A stretch of 64,000 nt of DNA from Streptomyces cellostaticus (GTDB taxonomy: Bacteria; Actinomycetota; Actinomycetes; Streptomycetales; Streptomycetaceae): the NCBI RefSeq assembly GCF_023630175.1, contig NZ_JALLIN010000004.1:1-64000 (forward strand). The letters are read 5' to 3'. The notes below the pieces were generated by a model. It saw only the letters and a list, made by a program, of their open reading frames with translations, ran no database searches and was not told the origin of the DNA. The position numbers and the translations under genes are program-made. Below are positions 37,249 through 47,254 of this stretch, piece by piece (positions within the stretch are counted from its first letter, which is position 1; every line of letters begins with the position of its first letter).

Positions 37249-40200
37249 GTGAGCAGCGATCGGGACGGGATCCGCGGGGGCTGGGCCACACCCGGCGATG
37301 ACCAGCCCGACGCGGAATCGGCCATCGAGACCACCGGCGAGTTCACCATCGACTACGCCCCGCCCGCCTGGTACACCCAGAACGCGTCCGGGACGCCTGC
37401 GGGTTCCGGTGGCGAGGGCGACGCCGGCGGCGCCCATGGTTCCGGCACGGCCGGCGGTTCCGGCGCCGCTCCGCTTCCGCAGTTCCCGTCCGGTTCGTCC
37501 GACTCCGGACCGGCTCCGGCACCGTCGCCGTACGCGACCCCGGCGGCCGGTACCGCGACGCCGGGCGCCCCGTACGCCCCACCGGTCCCGCCCGCTCCCC
37601 CGGCTCACGCGCCGGGCGCGCCCTACGCGCCGCCCGCTCCCGCTCCGGGAACGCCGTTCGCCTCGCCGGCTCCGGCCGGTTCCGGCGCCCCGTACGCACC
37701 GCCCGCGCCGCCGACCGGGAGCCCGGTTCCGGTGCCGCGCCTGCCCGAGGGGTTCGAACCGCAGCAGGCTCCGGGGGCGGCCGAGCCGCCCCGGCAGGAG
37801 AGCCCGGCCGCCGCCACGCCGCCGGCCGCGCCCGAGCCGGACAACGGGGACCTGGAGAGCGGGGCGACCATGCGGTTCTCCGCCGTCGCCCTGAAGCGCG
37901 AGATGGCTGAGATCGCGGAGCGCGCGGCCGCCGCGGAGGAGACCGCCGGAGCCGTGGACGAGGGTTCCGCGCAGAGCGCCGGAGCGCCCGCCGAGGACGG
38001 TGGGTTCGCGGCCGGGGCCGAGGACTCGGTCGCCTCGCCGGACGGCTCCGCCGAGGAGAGCGCCGGTGCCGGTGGCTCCGCGGCCGCCGAGGCCGCCGCG
38101 ACGGCCGGGGGCGCCGAGGGCGCGGACGCCGATACGGCCGCTTCCGCCGAGTCCAGCGGGTCCAGCGGGTCCAGCGGGTCCAGCGAGGTCACGGTGACCG
38201 CCGGAGCCGCCGAGCCCGACGGGTCCGACGGGTCCGACGCGTCCGCCGAGAGCGCGGCCGGGGCAACCGGCACGGACTCGGCGGCGGAGGGCGCCCCGGA
38301 GGCGGTATCCGCGCCCGAGGGCCTGAGCGAAGGTGACGAGGCCGCCGGGTCCGCCGTCGCCGCGCCGGCCCAGGACGGCGTGGCCGCCGACGCCCAGCCG
38401 GACGCGACCGGGTCCGGGGACACCCCGACGTCCGGGGACGCCCCGGCGCAGGACCGGACTCCCGAGGACGGCACCCCCCAGGCCGGCGCCCCGCAGCAAG
38501 CCCCTCCCGTCGATCCGGCCGCACCGGGCACCCACCCTGGCGCGCCGCCCGCCCGGGGACCCGCGCCCGCGGGGAACGCGCTCCCTCCGCTGCCGCCGTC
38601 GTACCGGCCCGCCGCCCCGGCGCCGGCCGCCCAGTGGCCCGCGCAGCCCGCGCCGCCGCAGCAGCCGGGCCCGATGCCGGCGGGTCAGGCTCAACCTGCC
38701 GCGCAGGGGCCCGAAGGCGCGCCCGGGCAGCAGCCGCCGTTCCAGCCGCAGGCGCCCCAGCCCGCGCCCGCGGCCTGGCACCGGCCGGGTCAGCCACAGG
38801 CCGCGGGAGCACCCGGACAGCCGGGCCCCATGCCCGGACAGCCGGGTGGTCACGGCTTCCCGCAGCAGGGTCAGCCGCAGGCACCCGTGGGGGCCGCCGC
38901 CGGCGGCTACGGCTTCCCGCCGCCCGGACAGCAGCAGCCGAACGCAGCCGCACCCCAGCCACCCCACTCCGGCACACCCAACCCCCCGGCCCAGCCCAGC
39001 GGCTACGGCTTCCCCCAACCCGGACAGCAGCAGGCACCCGCCGGGCCCACCCCGCCCAGCGGCTACGGCTTCCCCCAGCCCGGGCAACAGCCGAACGCAG
39101 CCGCACCCCAGCCACCCCACCCCGGCACACCCAACCCCCCGGCCCAGCCCAGCGGCTACGGCTTCCCCCAGCCCGGGCAACAGCCGAACGCGCAGCAGCC
39201 GGAGGGCGGTGCGGCGGGTCAGGGCGCGCAGCAGGCCGCCGACCCCCGGGCCGGTGCCGCCTGGCCGCAGCCGATCCAGCACGACCAGCGGCAGCCGACG
39301 AACCCCGGTGCCGCGCCGCTCGGTTACACCGCGGCCGTGGAGCTGTCCTCCGACCGGCTGCTCAACAACAAGCGGCAGAAGGCGAAGAGCAGCAGGCCCG
39401 CGGCCGTCGGCTCGCGGTTCAAGCTGGGTGGGAAGAAGGAGGAGGCCGAGCGGCAGCGGAAACTGGAGCTGATCCGCACGCCCGTGCTGTCCTGCTACCG
39501 GATCGCGGTCATCAGTCTCAAGGGCGGCGTCGGCAAGACGACCACCACCACCGCCCTCGGCTCCACCCTCGCCTCCGAGCGCCAGGACAAGATCCTCGCG
39601 ATCGACGCGAACCCGGACGCCGGCACGCTCGGCCGCCGGGTGCGCCGCGAGACCGGGGCGACCATCCGCGACCTGGTCCAGGCGATCCCGTACCTCAACT
39701 CGTACATGGACATCCGTCGGTTCACTTCGCAGGCGCCCTCCGGTCTGGAGATCATCGCCAACGACGTCGACCCGGCCGTCTCGACCACGTTCAACGACGA
39801 GGACTACCGGCGCGCCATCGACGTGCTGGGCCGGCAGTACCCGGTGATCCTCACCGACTCGGGCACGGGTCTGCTGTACAGCGCGATGCGCGGGGTGCTC
39901 GACCTCGCCGACCAGCTCATCATCATCTCGACACCGTCCGTCGACGGGGCGAGCAGTGCCAGCACCACCCTGGACTGGCTGTCCGCGCACGGGTACGCCG
40001 ACCTGGTCTCCCGGTCCATCACGGTCATCTCCGGGGTGCGCGAGACCGGCAAGATGATCAAGGTCGAGGACATCGTGTCCCACTTCGAGACCCGCTGCCG
40101 CGGGGTGATCGTGGTGCCCTTCGACGAGCATCTGGCCGCGGGTGCCGAGGTCGACCTCGACATGATGCGGCCGAAGGTGCGGGAGGCGTACTTCAACCTC

Positions 40201-40740
40201 GCGGCCATGGTCGCCGAGGACTTCGTGCGGCACCAGCAGATGCACGGCCTGTGGACGAACGACGGCAACCCGCCGCCGGTGGCCGCGCCGCCGATGCCCG
40301 GCCAGCCGATGCCTGCCCAGCCGTACCCCGGCCAGCCGATGCCGGACCAGGCGTACCCGGGCCAGCCGATGCCGGGTCAGCCGTACCCGGGTCAGCCCAT
40401 GCCGGACCAGGCGTACCCCGGCCAGCCCATGCCGGGCCAGCCCATGCCGGGTCAGCCGTACCCGGGCCAGCCCATGCCGGGTCAGCCGTACCCCGGCCAG
40501 CCGTATCCGGGCGGGCCCCACCAGGGGCAGCCCCACCCGCCGCAGCAGGCACAGCCGGGCCAGGCACAGCCTTACCCGGAACAGCAGGCGCAGCCGTACC
40601 CGGAACAGCAGGCGCGGCCGTACCCGGAGCAGCAAGCGCAGCCGGGCCCGCCCCACCCGCAGGGCGCTCCCGCCCAGCCCTACCCGCCGCAGCCGGGGCA
40701 GGCCCAGGCACGGCCGCCGCAGCCCCCGCCGCAGCAGTAG
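37249..40740 (+). CDS. Pro-rich MinD/ParA-type ATPase, EspI-like
   Basis: A 1163-aa protein. The first ~740 residues are low complexity: Pro/Ala/Gly-rich, acidic Ser/Ala stretches and Gln/Pro repeats ([10 protein letters not shown]). A MinD/ParA ATPase domain follows (about 750-1010) with deviant P-loop [10 protein letters not shown] at about 757-766 and partition-ATPase signatures ([25 protein letters not shown]). The tail is nearly 150 residues of [13 protein letters not shown] and Gln/Pro repeats. The layout matches EspI-like proteins of actinobacterial ESX loci, thought to regulate secretion. GTG follows GGAGGAACT. Its Pro-rich parts are likely disordered. Confidence 0.88.
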   Translation: MSSDRDGIRGGWATPGDDQPDAESAIETTGEFTIDYAPPAWYTQNASGTPAGSGGEGDAGGAHGSGTAGGSGAAPLPQFPSGSSDSGPAPAPSPYATPAAGTATPGAPYAPPVPPAPPAHAPGAPYAPPAPAPGTPFASPAPAGSGAPYAPPAPPTGSPVPVPRLPEGFEPQQAPGAAEPPRQESPAAATPPAAPEPDNGDLESGATMRFSAVALKREMAEIAERAAAAEETAGAVDEGSAQSAGAPAEDGGFAAGAEDSVASPDGSAEESAGAGGSAAAEAAATAGGAEGADADTAASAESSGSSGSSGSSEVTVTAGAAEPDGSDGSDASAESAAGATGTDSAAEGAPEAVSAPEGLSEGDEAAGSAVAAPAQDGVAADAQPDATGSGDTPTSGDAPAQDRTPEDGTPQAGAPQQAPPVDPAAPGTHPGAPPARGPAPAGNALPPLPPSYRPAAPAPAAQWPAQPAPPQQPGPMPAGQAQPAAQGPEGAPGQQPPFQPQAPQPAPAAWHRPGQPQAAGAPGQPGPMPGQPGGHGFPQQGQPQAPVGAAAGGYGFPPPGQQQPNAAAPQPPHSGTPNPPAQPSGYGFPQPGQQQAPAGPTPPSGYGFPQPGQQPNAAAPQPPHPGTPNPPAQPSGYGFPQPGQQPNAQQPEGGAAGQGAQQAADPRAGAAWPQPIQHDQRQPTNPGAAPLGYTAAVELSSDRLLNNKRQKAKSSRPAAVGSRFKLGGKKEEAERQRKLELIRTPVLSCYRIAVISLKGGVGKTTTTTALGSTLASERQDKILAIDANPDAGTLGRRVRRETGATIRDLVQAIPYLNSYMDIRRFTSQAPSGLEIIANDVDPAVSTTFNDEDYRRAIDVLGRQYPVILTDSGTGLLYSAMRGVLDLADQLIIISTPSVDGASSASTTLDWLSAHGYADLVSRSITVISGVRETGKMIKVEDIVSHFETRCRGVIVVPFDEHLAAGAEVDLDMMRPKVREAYFNLAAMVAEDFVRHQQMHGLWTNDGNPPPVAAPPMPGQPMPAQPYPGQPMPDQAYPGQPMPGQPYPGQPMPDQAYPGQPMPGQPMPGQPYPGQPMPGQPYPGQPYPGGPHQGQPHPPQQAQPGQAQPYPEQQAQPYPEQQARPYPEQQAQPGPPHPQGAPAQPYPPQPGQAQARPPQPPPQQ
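38935..39190 (+). repeat. Direct repeats in Pro-rich ATPase gene
   Basis: Two long near-identical copies of a Gln/Asn/Pro-rich unit (encoding [18 protein letters not shown] followed by [11 protein letters not shown]) and several shorter GYGFPQPGQ units occur in frame. They probably arose by recombination and may vary in number between strains. Confidence 0.7.
40285..40515 (+). repeat. [15 protein letters not shown] tandem repeats
   Basis: Roughly eight in-frame 24-27-base units encode YPGQPMPGQ or YPGQPMPDQ variants at the C-terminus of the ATPase protein. This type of DNA is prone to copy-number change. Confidence 0.75.
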
Positions 40741-40771
40741 CCCCGGCCAGGGGACGGGGGACGGTACGACG

Positions 40772-40806
40772 AAGGGCGGCCGGTGCGATGCGCACCGGCC
40801 GCCCTT
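40772..40806. terminator. Bidirectional terminator
   Basis: Perfect 16-base arms (40772-40787 and 40791-40806) with a 3-base loop lie between the convergent ATPase and ribF genes, with AA and TT at the base. Confidence 0.8.
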
Positions 40807-40820
40807 CCTTGCCCGGGGGC

Positions 40821-41768
40821 CTACGCCTGCGCGGCCACGATCTCCCGGCACCGCTTCACGTCGTCGGCCATCTGCTCGAGCAGCGCGTCGAGGGACTCGA
40901 ACTTCGCCTGCCCGCGGACGTAGGCGACGAAGTCGACGGCGACGTGCAGGCCGTACAGGTCGAGTCCGACGCGGTCGATGGCGTACGCCTCCACCGTGCG
41001 CTCGGTGCCGTCGAACTGCGGGTTGGTGCCGACCGAGATCGCGGCCGGCATGATCTCGCCCTGCGCGTGCAGGTAACCGGCGTACACGCCGTCGGCCGGG
41101 ATCGCGGTGTGCGGCAGCGTCTCCACGTTGGCCGTGGGGAAGCCCATCTCACGGCCCCGCTGGGCGCCGCGCACCACCACGCCCTCCACCCGGTGCGGGC
41201 GGCCCAGGATCTCGCGCGCGCCGGTGACGTCGCCCTCGGCGACCAGGCGCCGGGTCAGGGTCGAGGAGAACGGCTCGCCGCCGCCCGCGTCGCCGGTGAC
41301 GTACAGGTCGACGACGTCCACCTCGAAGTCGTAGATCTCGCCCTGCTCGGTGAGGAAGTCGACGTTGCCGGCGGCCTTGTGGCCGAAGCGGAAGTTCGGG
41401 CCCTCGACGACCGCCTTGGCGTGCAGCTTGTCGGCCAGGACCTTGACGACGAACTCGGCGGGCGACAGCTTCGAGAACTCGGTCGTGAACGGGAGGATCA
41501 GCACCGCGTCGACACCGAGCTCCGTCATCAGCTCGGCCCGGCGGTGGTGCGGGGCGAGCAGCGGCGGGTGGCTGCCGGGGCGGACGACCTCGCTGGGGTG
41601 CGGGTCGAAGGTGACGACGACGGCCGGGACCCCCAGCTCGCGGGCGCGGTCGACGGCGTGCTTGATGATCAGCTGGTGGCCTCGGTGGACGCCGTCGTAG
41701 GAACCGATGGTGACGACGCTGCGCCCCCAGTCCTGCGGGATGTCCTCCAAGCCACGCCAGCGCTGCAC
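40821..41768 (-). CDS. ribF: Bifunctional riboflavin kinase/FAD synthetase
   Basis: It phosphorylates riboflavin and adenylylates FMN to FAD. The 315-aa protein has an N-terminal nucleotidyltransferase domain with GSYDGVHRGH (about 22-31) and a C-terminal flavokinase domain (about 185-310) with GTNPQFDGTERTVEAY. The GTG start follows GAGGAGC. It is the usual neighbour of truB in actinobacteria, but here a large protease-NTPase gene lies between them. No FMN riboswitch is seen upstream. Confidence 0.95.
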   Translation of the reverse strand: MQRWRGLEDIPQDWGRSVVTIGSYDGVHRGHQLIIKHAVDRARELGVPAVVVTFDPHPSEVVRPGSHPPLLAPHHRRAELMTELGVDAVLILPFTTEFSKLSPAEFVVKVLADKLHAKAVVEGPNFRFGHKAAGNVDFLTEQGEIYDFEVDVVDLYVTGDAGGGEPFSSTLTRRLVAEGDVTGAREILGRPHRVEGVVVRGAQRGREMGFPTANVETLPHTAIPADGVYAGYLHAQGEIMPAAISVGTNPQFDGTERTVEAYAIDRVGLDLYGLHVAVDFVAYVRGQAKFESLDALLEQMADDVKRCREIVAAQA

Positions 41769-41897
41769 TGTGACCGCTCCTCGAACCCTTGTCCGTGTCT
41801 ACCGTTGACCTGTTGTGCAGGTCTAAGGGTGCCATGCCGGGTGCCCGGCGCCCGCATCGGCATGGGGGCTGTGACCGGGCGCACGTTCCCCGGCGGC

Positions 41898-44800
41898 TCA
41901 GGCCGGTACGCGAACGCCGGCCAGGCTCTCGATCATGCGGTGGGCACTGGGGCCCACCACCGCCGCCCACTCGTCGGGGGCCTCGCTCAGCCAGCGGGCC
42001 ATCCGGGCGGCGAAGCCGGGCGCGTGCCGGGACAGGTCGACGAGTGCGCAGTCGAAGCGGGTGGCGCCGTCGGGGGTGCGCACGAGGAGCAGGCCCGTAC
42101 GGTGGACCAGTGCGCGCAGTTCCGTCTCCCGGCCGGCTCCGTGCGGGGCCGCGGCGTACAGGACGGCGTCCAGGACGGACGGATCGCGCTCGTGGGCGAA
42201 CAGGAGGTCCAGCAGCTCGCGCCGCAGGGGCCGGGACGCGGGGCCCCCGGGGGCGGCGAGGACGCCGGCGAGAGCCGCCCGGACCTCTTCGGGACCGTCG
42301 CCGAGCAGTCCGGTGACCAGGGGCAGCAGGACGGGGCGGGCGGCGGGGCCCCGGTCCAGGCAGCGGTCGACGTAGTCGGCCGCGGGTCCGGCCAGCTCCG
42401 GACGGGTGCCCGCCGCGTCCCCGACCAGGGCGGCGACCCGGCCGGCGACGGCAGGGTGGGTGACGGCGGCGAGCACGCCCAGTGCGGCCCCGGCATCCCG
42501 GCCACGGCTGCCGCTCAGGCGGGCACGGAACGCCTCCAGGACCGGCTCGGGATGGGTGTTCAGCGCCGGGGCCAGGGCGCCGGGCGGGAACAGCGGATCG
42601 CCGCCTGCGAAATGGTGCAGGGCCTCGGCCAGGTGGCGGTCGCGGGTCTCGGGGTCGTGGACCAGGAGGGCGAGGGCGCCGCCGTGCAGGGCGCGGTCGG
42701 CGGGACGGGCCAGCAGGGCCACGGCGGCGTGGCGCAGCAGTTCCCGGTCGGCCGCCGCGCGGACGTGGGGGACCGCGCGGAGCCCGGACGCGACGGCGGC
42801 GGCGTGGCGGGCCGGGCGCTCGTCGTGCGCCCAGCGGTCGACGGCCCGGCAGACGGCGGAGGGCTCGTCCTCGGCGAGGACGGCGAGCAGTTCGTCGGCG
42901 CGTGGGTGCGCACTGGTCACGAGCACCTCGGTGAGATCGTCCAGGGCTCCGTGCCGATGGGTGTGCAGCAGCGCCTGCGCGGCGGTCGCCACGGTGGCGT
43001 CCGGGGTCGCGGGCAGCGGCCGCTCGTCGTCGAACCAGTCGGTCAGGTGGGGCTGTACGACGCCGGGCCGGGCCGCCAGCAGCCGGGCCACGGCGTCGAG
43101 GTGGCGGCCGCCGGCGTCGGGCGGCTCCGGTGGCCCGGCATCCGCCAGGACCAGCTCGCGCAGCAACGAGAGACGTTCCTCGACCGGGACGGGCAGCGCG
43201 GTCCAGAAGTCGGGCCCGAACTCGGCCGGTACGGCGCGCTGTTCACGGCGCCAGGTGACGATGTGGTCGGCGAGGGTGCGCAGCACCCCGGTGTACGGCG
43301 TCGCGTCCGGGACCGCTGTCAGGGTCCGGGCGAGCAGACGGGCGGGCCACCAGGAGTTCGGCTCCAGATCCAGGGCCTCCGTCAACTCGGCCATTCGCTC
43401 GGCGAGTTCGTGGGGTCCTTGCTGGCGGGCGAGGAGGAGCAGGGCCTGGACCACCGGGCCGGCGCGGTGGTGCGGCAGCGGGGCGAGGTGCGGGCCGAGC
43501 GGGGCGCGGGAGCGGTGGACGAGGACGTCGAGGGCCTCGTCCAGGTCGAGGTGCAGGCCCTGGATCCAGTCGGCCAGTTCCTCGTGGGCGAAGCGGTAGC
43601 CGTCGCCTGCCGGAATCAGGAGGCCCTCGGCGAGGACGGCGGAGGCCCAGCCGGAACCGCCGCCCAGCCGGGCCGGAGCGGGGCCCCAGGGGAACACCGC
43701 GTCGAAGGACTCCCGGTCCAGCTCACCCCGTCCGGTGCCGAGGCTGCGCCGGGCGGCCTCGTGCACCTGCCCGGCCACCCGGGCGGCGAGCCTCCTTACG
43801 GGCGTGCCGCGCAGACCGTTCCCGGCGGCGAGGCGGACCGCGACGCGCAGGCACACCAGGTCCAGGTGGGCGGTGTGGACCTCGTGCCGGTCGACCGGGC
43901 CGGTGGGTGGGGTGCCGGCCGGGAGAGCGGCGTGGACCTCGGAGAACAGGCGCAGGGTGAGCGGGTGCCGGGCGTCCCGGTCGTCCAGGGCCCCCTCGGG
44001 GATGCGGTAGCGGGCACGGGCCTCGCGGGCCTCCTCCCGGTCGAGATCGGCGAGCCGCACGCACGGCGGCAGGGGAGTCCCGGCACCCGCCTGCGTCGGC
44101 GCGTGCAGCAGACCGGCCGGGAACTCGGCCCCGGCGTGCTCCCAGTACTCCTCCCCGCAGGCCACCACCAGCCGCGCCCCGGTCCGCTCCAGCCACCGCG
44201 CCGTGCCCCTGATCCACTCGGGGGAGCGGCGGGCGAGGGCCGGCGGCATCTCCTCCGGCCCGTCGAGCAGGAGCAGCAGCGGGCGACCGGCCGGCTGTGC
44301 GAGACCGGCCACCCGCTCGGGGGTGGGGGCGGCGCTCCCCGCGGGCGGTGCGGAGGGACCGGCGGCGACGATGCGCGCGGCGCGCGCCAGGCTGCGGCGC
44401 ACCGCGTCGGCCACGGACTCGTCGGTGTCCTCCAGGTCCGCGCCACGCAGCCACAGGGTGGCGGCGGGCCGCCCGGCACCGTGGCGGCGGGCGGCGAGGA
44501 TCCCGAGTTCCGTCGTGCGGCCGCTGCCCGGCGCTCCGACGAGACCGAGCACGGCGGGGCGGGCACCGGCACCGGCACCGGCGAAGGTGTTCAACTCACC
44601 TGTCACGCGCTCCCGTTCGACCGGTCGCACCGGAGGGAGGCCGGCCGCGCCGGTGTGTCCGGCCAGGGCGCCGGGCGGGCCGTCCTGGCCCACCGAGGTG
44701 GCGGTCAGTTCGAGCACTCCGGCCAGGTTGAGGTCGGCGCCGTGGGCGGGCACGGTCGCCGCGTTGCGGGCGAGCAGTTCGGCGAGCGGACCCTCGGCCG

Positions 44801-46076
44801 CCGGTCGCAGGGGCACCGCGAACCCGGTGTCGCGCCGGTCGGAGTGGAGGGCGGTGCCGATGACGGCGAGCACCGCGCCGGTCCCGGCGTCGAGCACCGG
44901 TCCCCCGGCCGCGCCACCGCCGAGCCGGAGCGCGTCCTGGCCCGCCGTTCCGATGGCCAGCTCCAGCGCGTCCTCGATCAGGTGGAGGCGGTCGGTGGCG
45001 GTGTAGGTCACCCGGGTGGCCGCCAGCACCCGTGCCTCGCGCCAGCAGCCGGCGGCGACGCGGACGTACGCGCCGGCCTCGACGCGGTCACGAACCGTCA
45101 GCGGCAGCGGCGCCACGTCCAGCCCCTCGGTGCGGACCAGGGCCAGCCCCAGCCCGGGCAGTGCGGTGACGGCCTCGGCGCCGACCAGGCAGGTGCGCTG
45201 CCCGGCGGTGCACAGCACGAGCCGGCCGAGCCCGTCGACGGCCTCGTGGCTGGTGAGGAGGGTGCCACGGTGATCAGCCAGAAACCCCGTACCGCGAGGC
45301 CGCCCGGCCGGGTCACGGATCTGCACGAGTCCCTCGAGCCCGGCCCGGTCCCTGCTGCCGCCCGGGCCGGAGCCTGTGACAACGGCCCGGCCAGGGGCAA
45401 CGGCCCGGCCAGGGGCAGCGATACGGCTCGGCCCGCCGGCCCCGCCCCGAACCACGGGCGCCTTCGGCTCGCCGGCCTCGTGCCGCCCGCCGGTCCTCGT
45501 CGGACCTGCGGTCCGGTTCGGACCGGTGGTCGCCTTCGGCCCGTCGGTCGGCGAGGGGTCGACGGGGCGCCGCGGAGCGCCGGTCCCGCCCGGAGCGGCG
45601 GCCGGCGCCACGGCGCCGGTCCCTCCGGGGTCGCCCGCACCTGCGGAGTCACCGGTCCGGCCCCGGGCGGCGGACCCGCTCGGGGCACCGGTCGCCCGCG
45701 GGGCGGCGATCCAGCCCGGCAGACCCGCCCAGCTCACATTGACCGCCCGCCTCGGGACACCGCTCCCGTCCGGTCCCTCGGCCCCGCCCGGTGAGCCGGT
45801 CCGCCCCGTTCTGCCGTCGCCGCCCGAGTCGGGGGTCCGGCTGAGGAGACGAGCCCCGCCCGCGCCACCGGCCGAGCCGGGCACGCCGCCTTCGCCCGGC
45901 ACACCGACCGGGCTCGCGACGCCGGCCCCCTCAGCGCCCTCGACCGGGTCCGGACCGGCCGGGACGGCGGCACCGTTCGAGTCGCCGCCGCGTCGGTCCG
46001 GCAACTCCGTGCGACTCTCGGACCGGGCGGGGCCGAAGACGCCGGTGGGTTCCGGCCCCTCGTCTCGTGCCGCCAT
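41898..46076 (-). CDS. Degenerate trypsin-like domain fused to P-loop NTPase
   Basis: A 1392-aa protein. The N-terminal ~245 residues are low-complexity Gly/Ala/Pro/Arg. A trypsin/HtrA-like fold follows (about 250-450): the catalytic His is kept in TSHEAVDG (about 278), but the Asp position reads GLALV and the nucleophile GDSGGP reads GAAGGP (about 389), so proteolysis is unlikely. Then a STAND-like NTPase: Walker A GAPGSGRTTE (about 515), Walker B LLLLLDGPEE (about 602). The last ~700 residues are helical repeats of HEAT/TPR character. The ATG follows GGGGAGGG. It lies between ribF and truB on the same strand. The role may be sensing or signalling; function is unknown. Confidence 0.85.
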   Translation of the reverse strand: MAARDEGPEPTGVFGPARSESRTELPDRRGGDSNGAAVPAGPDPVEGAEGAGVASPVGVPGEGGVPGSAGGAGGARLLSRTPDSGGDGRTGRTGSPGGAEGPDGSGVPRRAVNVSWAGLPGWIAAPRATGAPSGSAARGRTGDSAGAGDPGGTGAVAPAAAPGGTGAPRRPVDPSPTDGPKATTGPNRTAGPTRTGGRHEAGEPKAPVVRGGAGGPSRIAAPGRAVAPGRAVVTGSGPGGSRDRAGLEGLVQIRDPAGRPRGTGFLADHRGTLLTSHEAVDGLGRLVLCTAGQRTCLVGAEAVTALPGLGLALVRTEGLDVAPLPLTVRDRVEAGAYVRVAAGCWREARVLAATRVTYTATDRLHLIEDALELAIGTAGQDALRLGGGAAGGPVLDAGTGAVLAVIGTALHSDRRDTGFAVPLRPAAEGPLAELLARNAATVPAHGADLNLAGVLELTATSVGQDGPPGALAGHTGAAGLPPVRPVERERVTGELNTFAGAGAGARPAVLGLVGAPGSGRTTELGILAARRHGAGRPAATLWLRGADLEDTDESVADAVRRSLARAARIVAAGPSAPPAGSAAPTPERVAGLAQPAGRPLLLLLDGPEEMPPALARRSPEWIRGTARWLERTGARLVVACGEEYWEHAGAEFPAGLLHAPTQAGAGTPLPPCVRLADLDREEAREARARYRIPEGALDDRDARHPLTLRLFSEVHAALPAGTPPTGPVDRHEVHTAHLDLVCLRVAVRLAAGNGLRGTPVRRLAARVAGQVHEAARRSLGTGRGELDRESFDAVFPWGPAPARLGGGSGWASAVLAEGLLIPAGDGYRFAHEELADWIQGLHLDLDEALDVLVHRSRAPLGPHLAPLPHHRAGPVVQALLLLARQQGPHELAERMAELTEALDLEPNSWWPARLLARTLTAVPDATPYTGVLRTLADHIVTWRREQRAVPAEFGPDFWTALPVPVEERLSLLRELVLADAGPPEPPDAGGRHLDAVARLLAARPGVVQPHLTDWFDDERPLPATPDATVATAAQALLHTHRHGALDDLTEVLVTSAHPRADELLAVLAEDEPSAVCRAVDRWAHDERPARHAAAVASGLRAVPHVRAAADRELLRHAAVALLARPADRALHGGALALLVHDPETRDRHLAEALHHFAGGDPLFPPGALAPALNTHPEPVLEAFRARLSGSRGRDAGAALGVLAAVTHPAVAGRVAALVGDAAGTRPELAGPAADYVDRCLDRGPAARPVLLPLVTGLLGDGPEEVRAALAGVLAAPGGPASRPLRRELLDLLFAHERDPSVLDAVLYAAAPHGAGRETELRALVHRTGLLLVRTPDGATRFDCALVDLSRHAPGFAARMARWLSEAPDEWAAVVGPSAHRMIESLAGVRVPA

Positions 46077-46262
46077 GGCCGTACCCTCCCCGCCCGTGCT
46101 CGCCTGTCCTCGTCCCCGACGGTAGGCGGGGATGATCAGCGAGAGTGCGCGCGAGGCGAAAGCGCCCCCTTCCGCTCCCCCGGTTCACTCCGAGCGCCTG
46201 CCCGGTCGGGTGAATGAGTGGGGGCGGCTGGATACACCCTAGGGAGGGGGAACCGAGGGGGG

Positions 46263-46314
46263 ACCGTGGAGCGGCGGCAGTGGCAGTACCCCGTGGCCGC
46301 CGCCGCTCCACGGT
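46263..46314 (-). terminator. truB operon terminator
   Basis: Perfect 16-base arms (46263-46278 and 46299-46314) lie 35 bases past the truB stop and upstream of the protease-NTPase gene, which therefore should have its own promoter. Confidence 0.75.
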
Positions 46315-46348
46315 CAGGCTCGCCCACCGGCCGGACGCCGGGTCGCGG

Positions 46349-47254
46349 TCAGCCGAAGACGGCCAGGCTCTTCGCCTTGCCCTTGTGCTCCTCGACGAGG
46401 GCGAGGAATCGGCCCTCCAGGTCGAACACGGCGACAGGACCGGCGCCGGCGTACTCCTCGGGCATCTCCAGGCGGACGCCGTTGAGCAGCAGCCGGGCAC
46501 GCCGGACGTCCACCTGCCAGCGCGGGAACGCCGCCGTGGCCGCCTCGGCGACGGGCATCACGGTCAGCTCCTGCTGGAGCTGGTCCAGCGTCTTCGCGGA
46601 GTCGAGCCTGTACGGGCCGACGCGCGTCCTGCGCAGTGCGGTGAGGTGGCCGCCGACGCCCAGGTCGGCGCCCAGATCGCGGGCGAGGGCGCGGATGTAG
46701 GTGCCGGACGAGCAGACCACCGAGACGACCAGGTCGAGCACGGCGGTGCCGTCCTCCGCGACGGCGTCCCGGACGTCGTACACGGCGAAGGAGGAGACGG
46801 TGACCGGACGGGCCGGGATCTCGAACTCCTCGCCCTCACGGGCCCGCTTGTACGACCGCACACCGTTGATCTTGATGGCGCTGACCTTGGACGGCACCTG
46901 CATGATGTCGCCGCTCAGCCTGGCGACGCCGGCGTCGATGGCGTCCCGGGTCACCTTGGAGGCGTCCGTGGTGGAGGTGATCTCCCCCTCGGCGTCGTCG
47001 GTGAGCGTGTTCTGGCCGAGGCGGATGGTGCCCAGGTACTCCTTCTCGGTCAGCGCGAGGTGCCCGAGCAGCTTGGTGGCGCGCTCGACGCCGAGGACCA
47101 GGACGCCGGTCGCCATCGGGTCGAGGGTGCCGGCGTGGCCGACCCGGCGGGTCCGGGCGATGCCGCGCATCTTGGCGACCACGTCGTGCGAAGTGAAGCC
47201 CGACGGCTTGTCGACGATGACAAGGCCGTCGGGCGTGGTGTGCTTCTGGGTCAT
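46349..47254 (-). CDS. truB: tRNA pseudouridine(55) synthase
   Basis: It makes pseudouridine 55 in the T-loop of tRNAs. The 301-aa protein has the catalytic Asp in HAGTLDPMATGVL (about residue 42) and a C-terminal TruB/PUA-like part. The ATG overlaps the rbfA stop by four bases (ATGA). Confidence 0.96.
   Translation of the reverse strand: MTQKHTTPDGLVIVDKPSGFTSHDVVAKMRGIARTRRVGHAGTLDPMATGVLVLGVERATKLLGHLALTEKEYLGTIRLGQNTLTDDAEGEITSTTDASKVTRDAIDAGVARLSGDIMQVPSKVSAIKINGVRSYKRAREGEEFEIPARPVTVSSFAVYDVRDAVAEDGTAVLDLVVSVVCSSGTYIRALARDLGADLGVGGHLTALRRTRVGPYRLDSAKTLDQLQQELTVMPVAEAATAAFPRWQVDVRRARLLLNGVRLEMPEEYAGAGPVAVFDLEGRFLALVEEHKGKAKSLAVFG

Noticed and set aside
40285..40515. Possible CRISPR-like array
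   Set aside because: Repeats are in-frame coding units without spacers, within a protein gene, and no cas gene is present.
36220..40851. 1543-aa minus-strand open frame
   Set aside because: Antisense to the Pro-rich ATPase; its Arg/Leu/Gly repeats are the reverse of Pro/Gln repeats, with no domain.
41769..41897. FMN riboswitch before ribF
   Set aside because: The conserved RFN core elements are not seen, and ribF in actinobacteria usually lacks one.
38634..45794. 2386-aa plus-strand open frame spanning several genes
   Set aside because: It runs through the ATPase gene in another frame and antisense to ribF and the protease-NTPase gene. Long stop-free frames are expected at this GC content.
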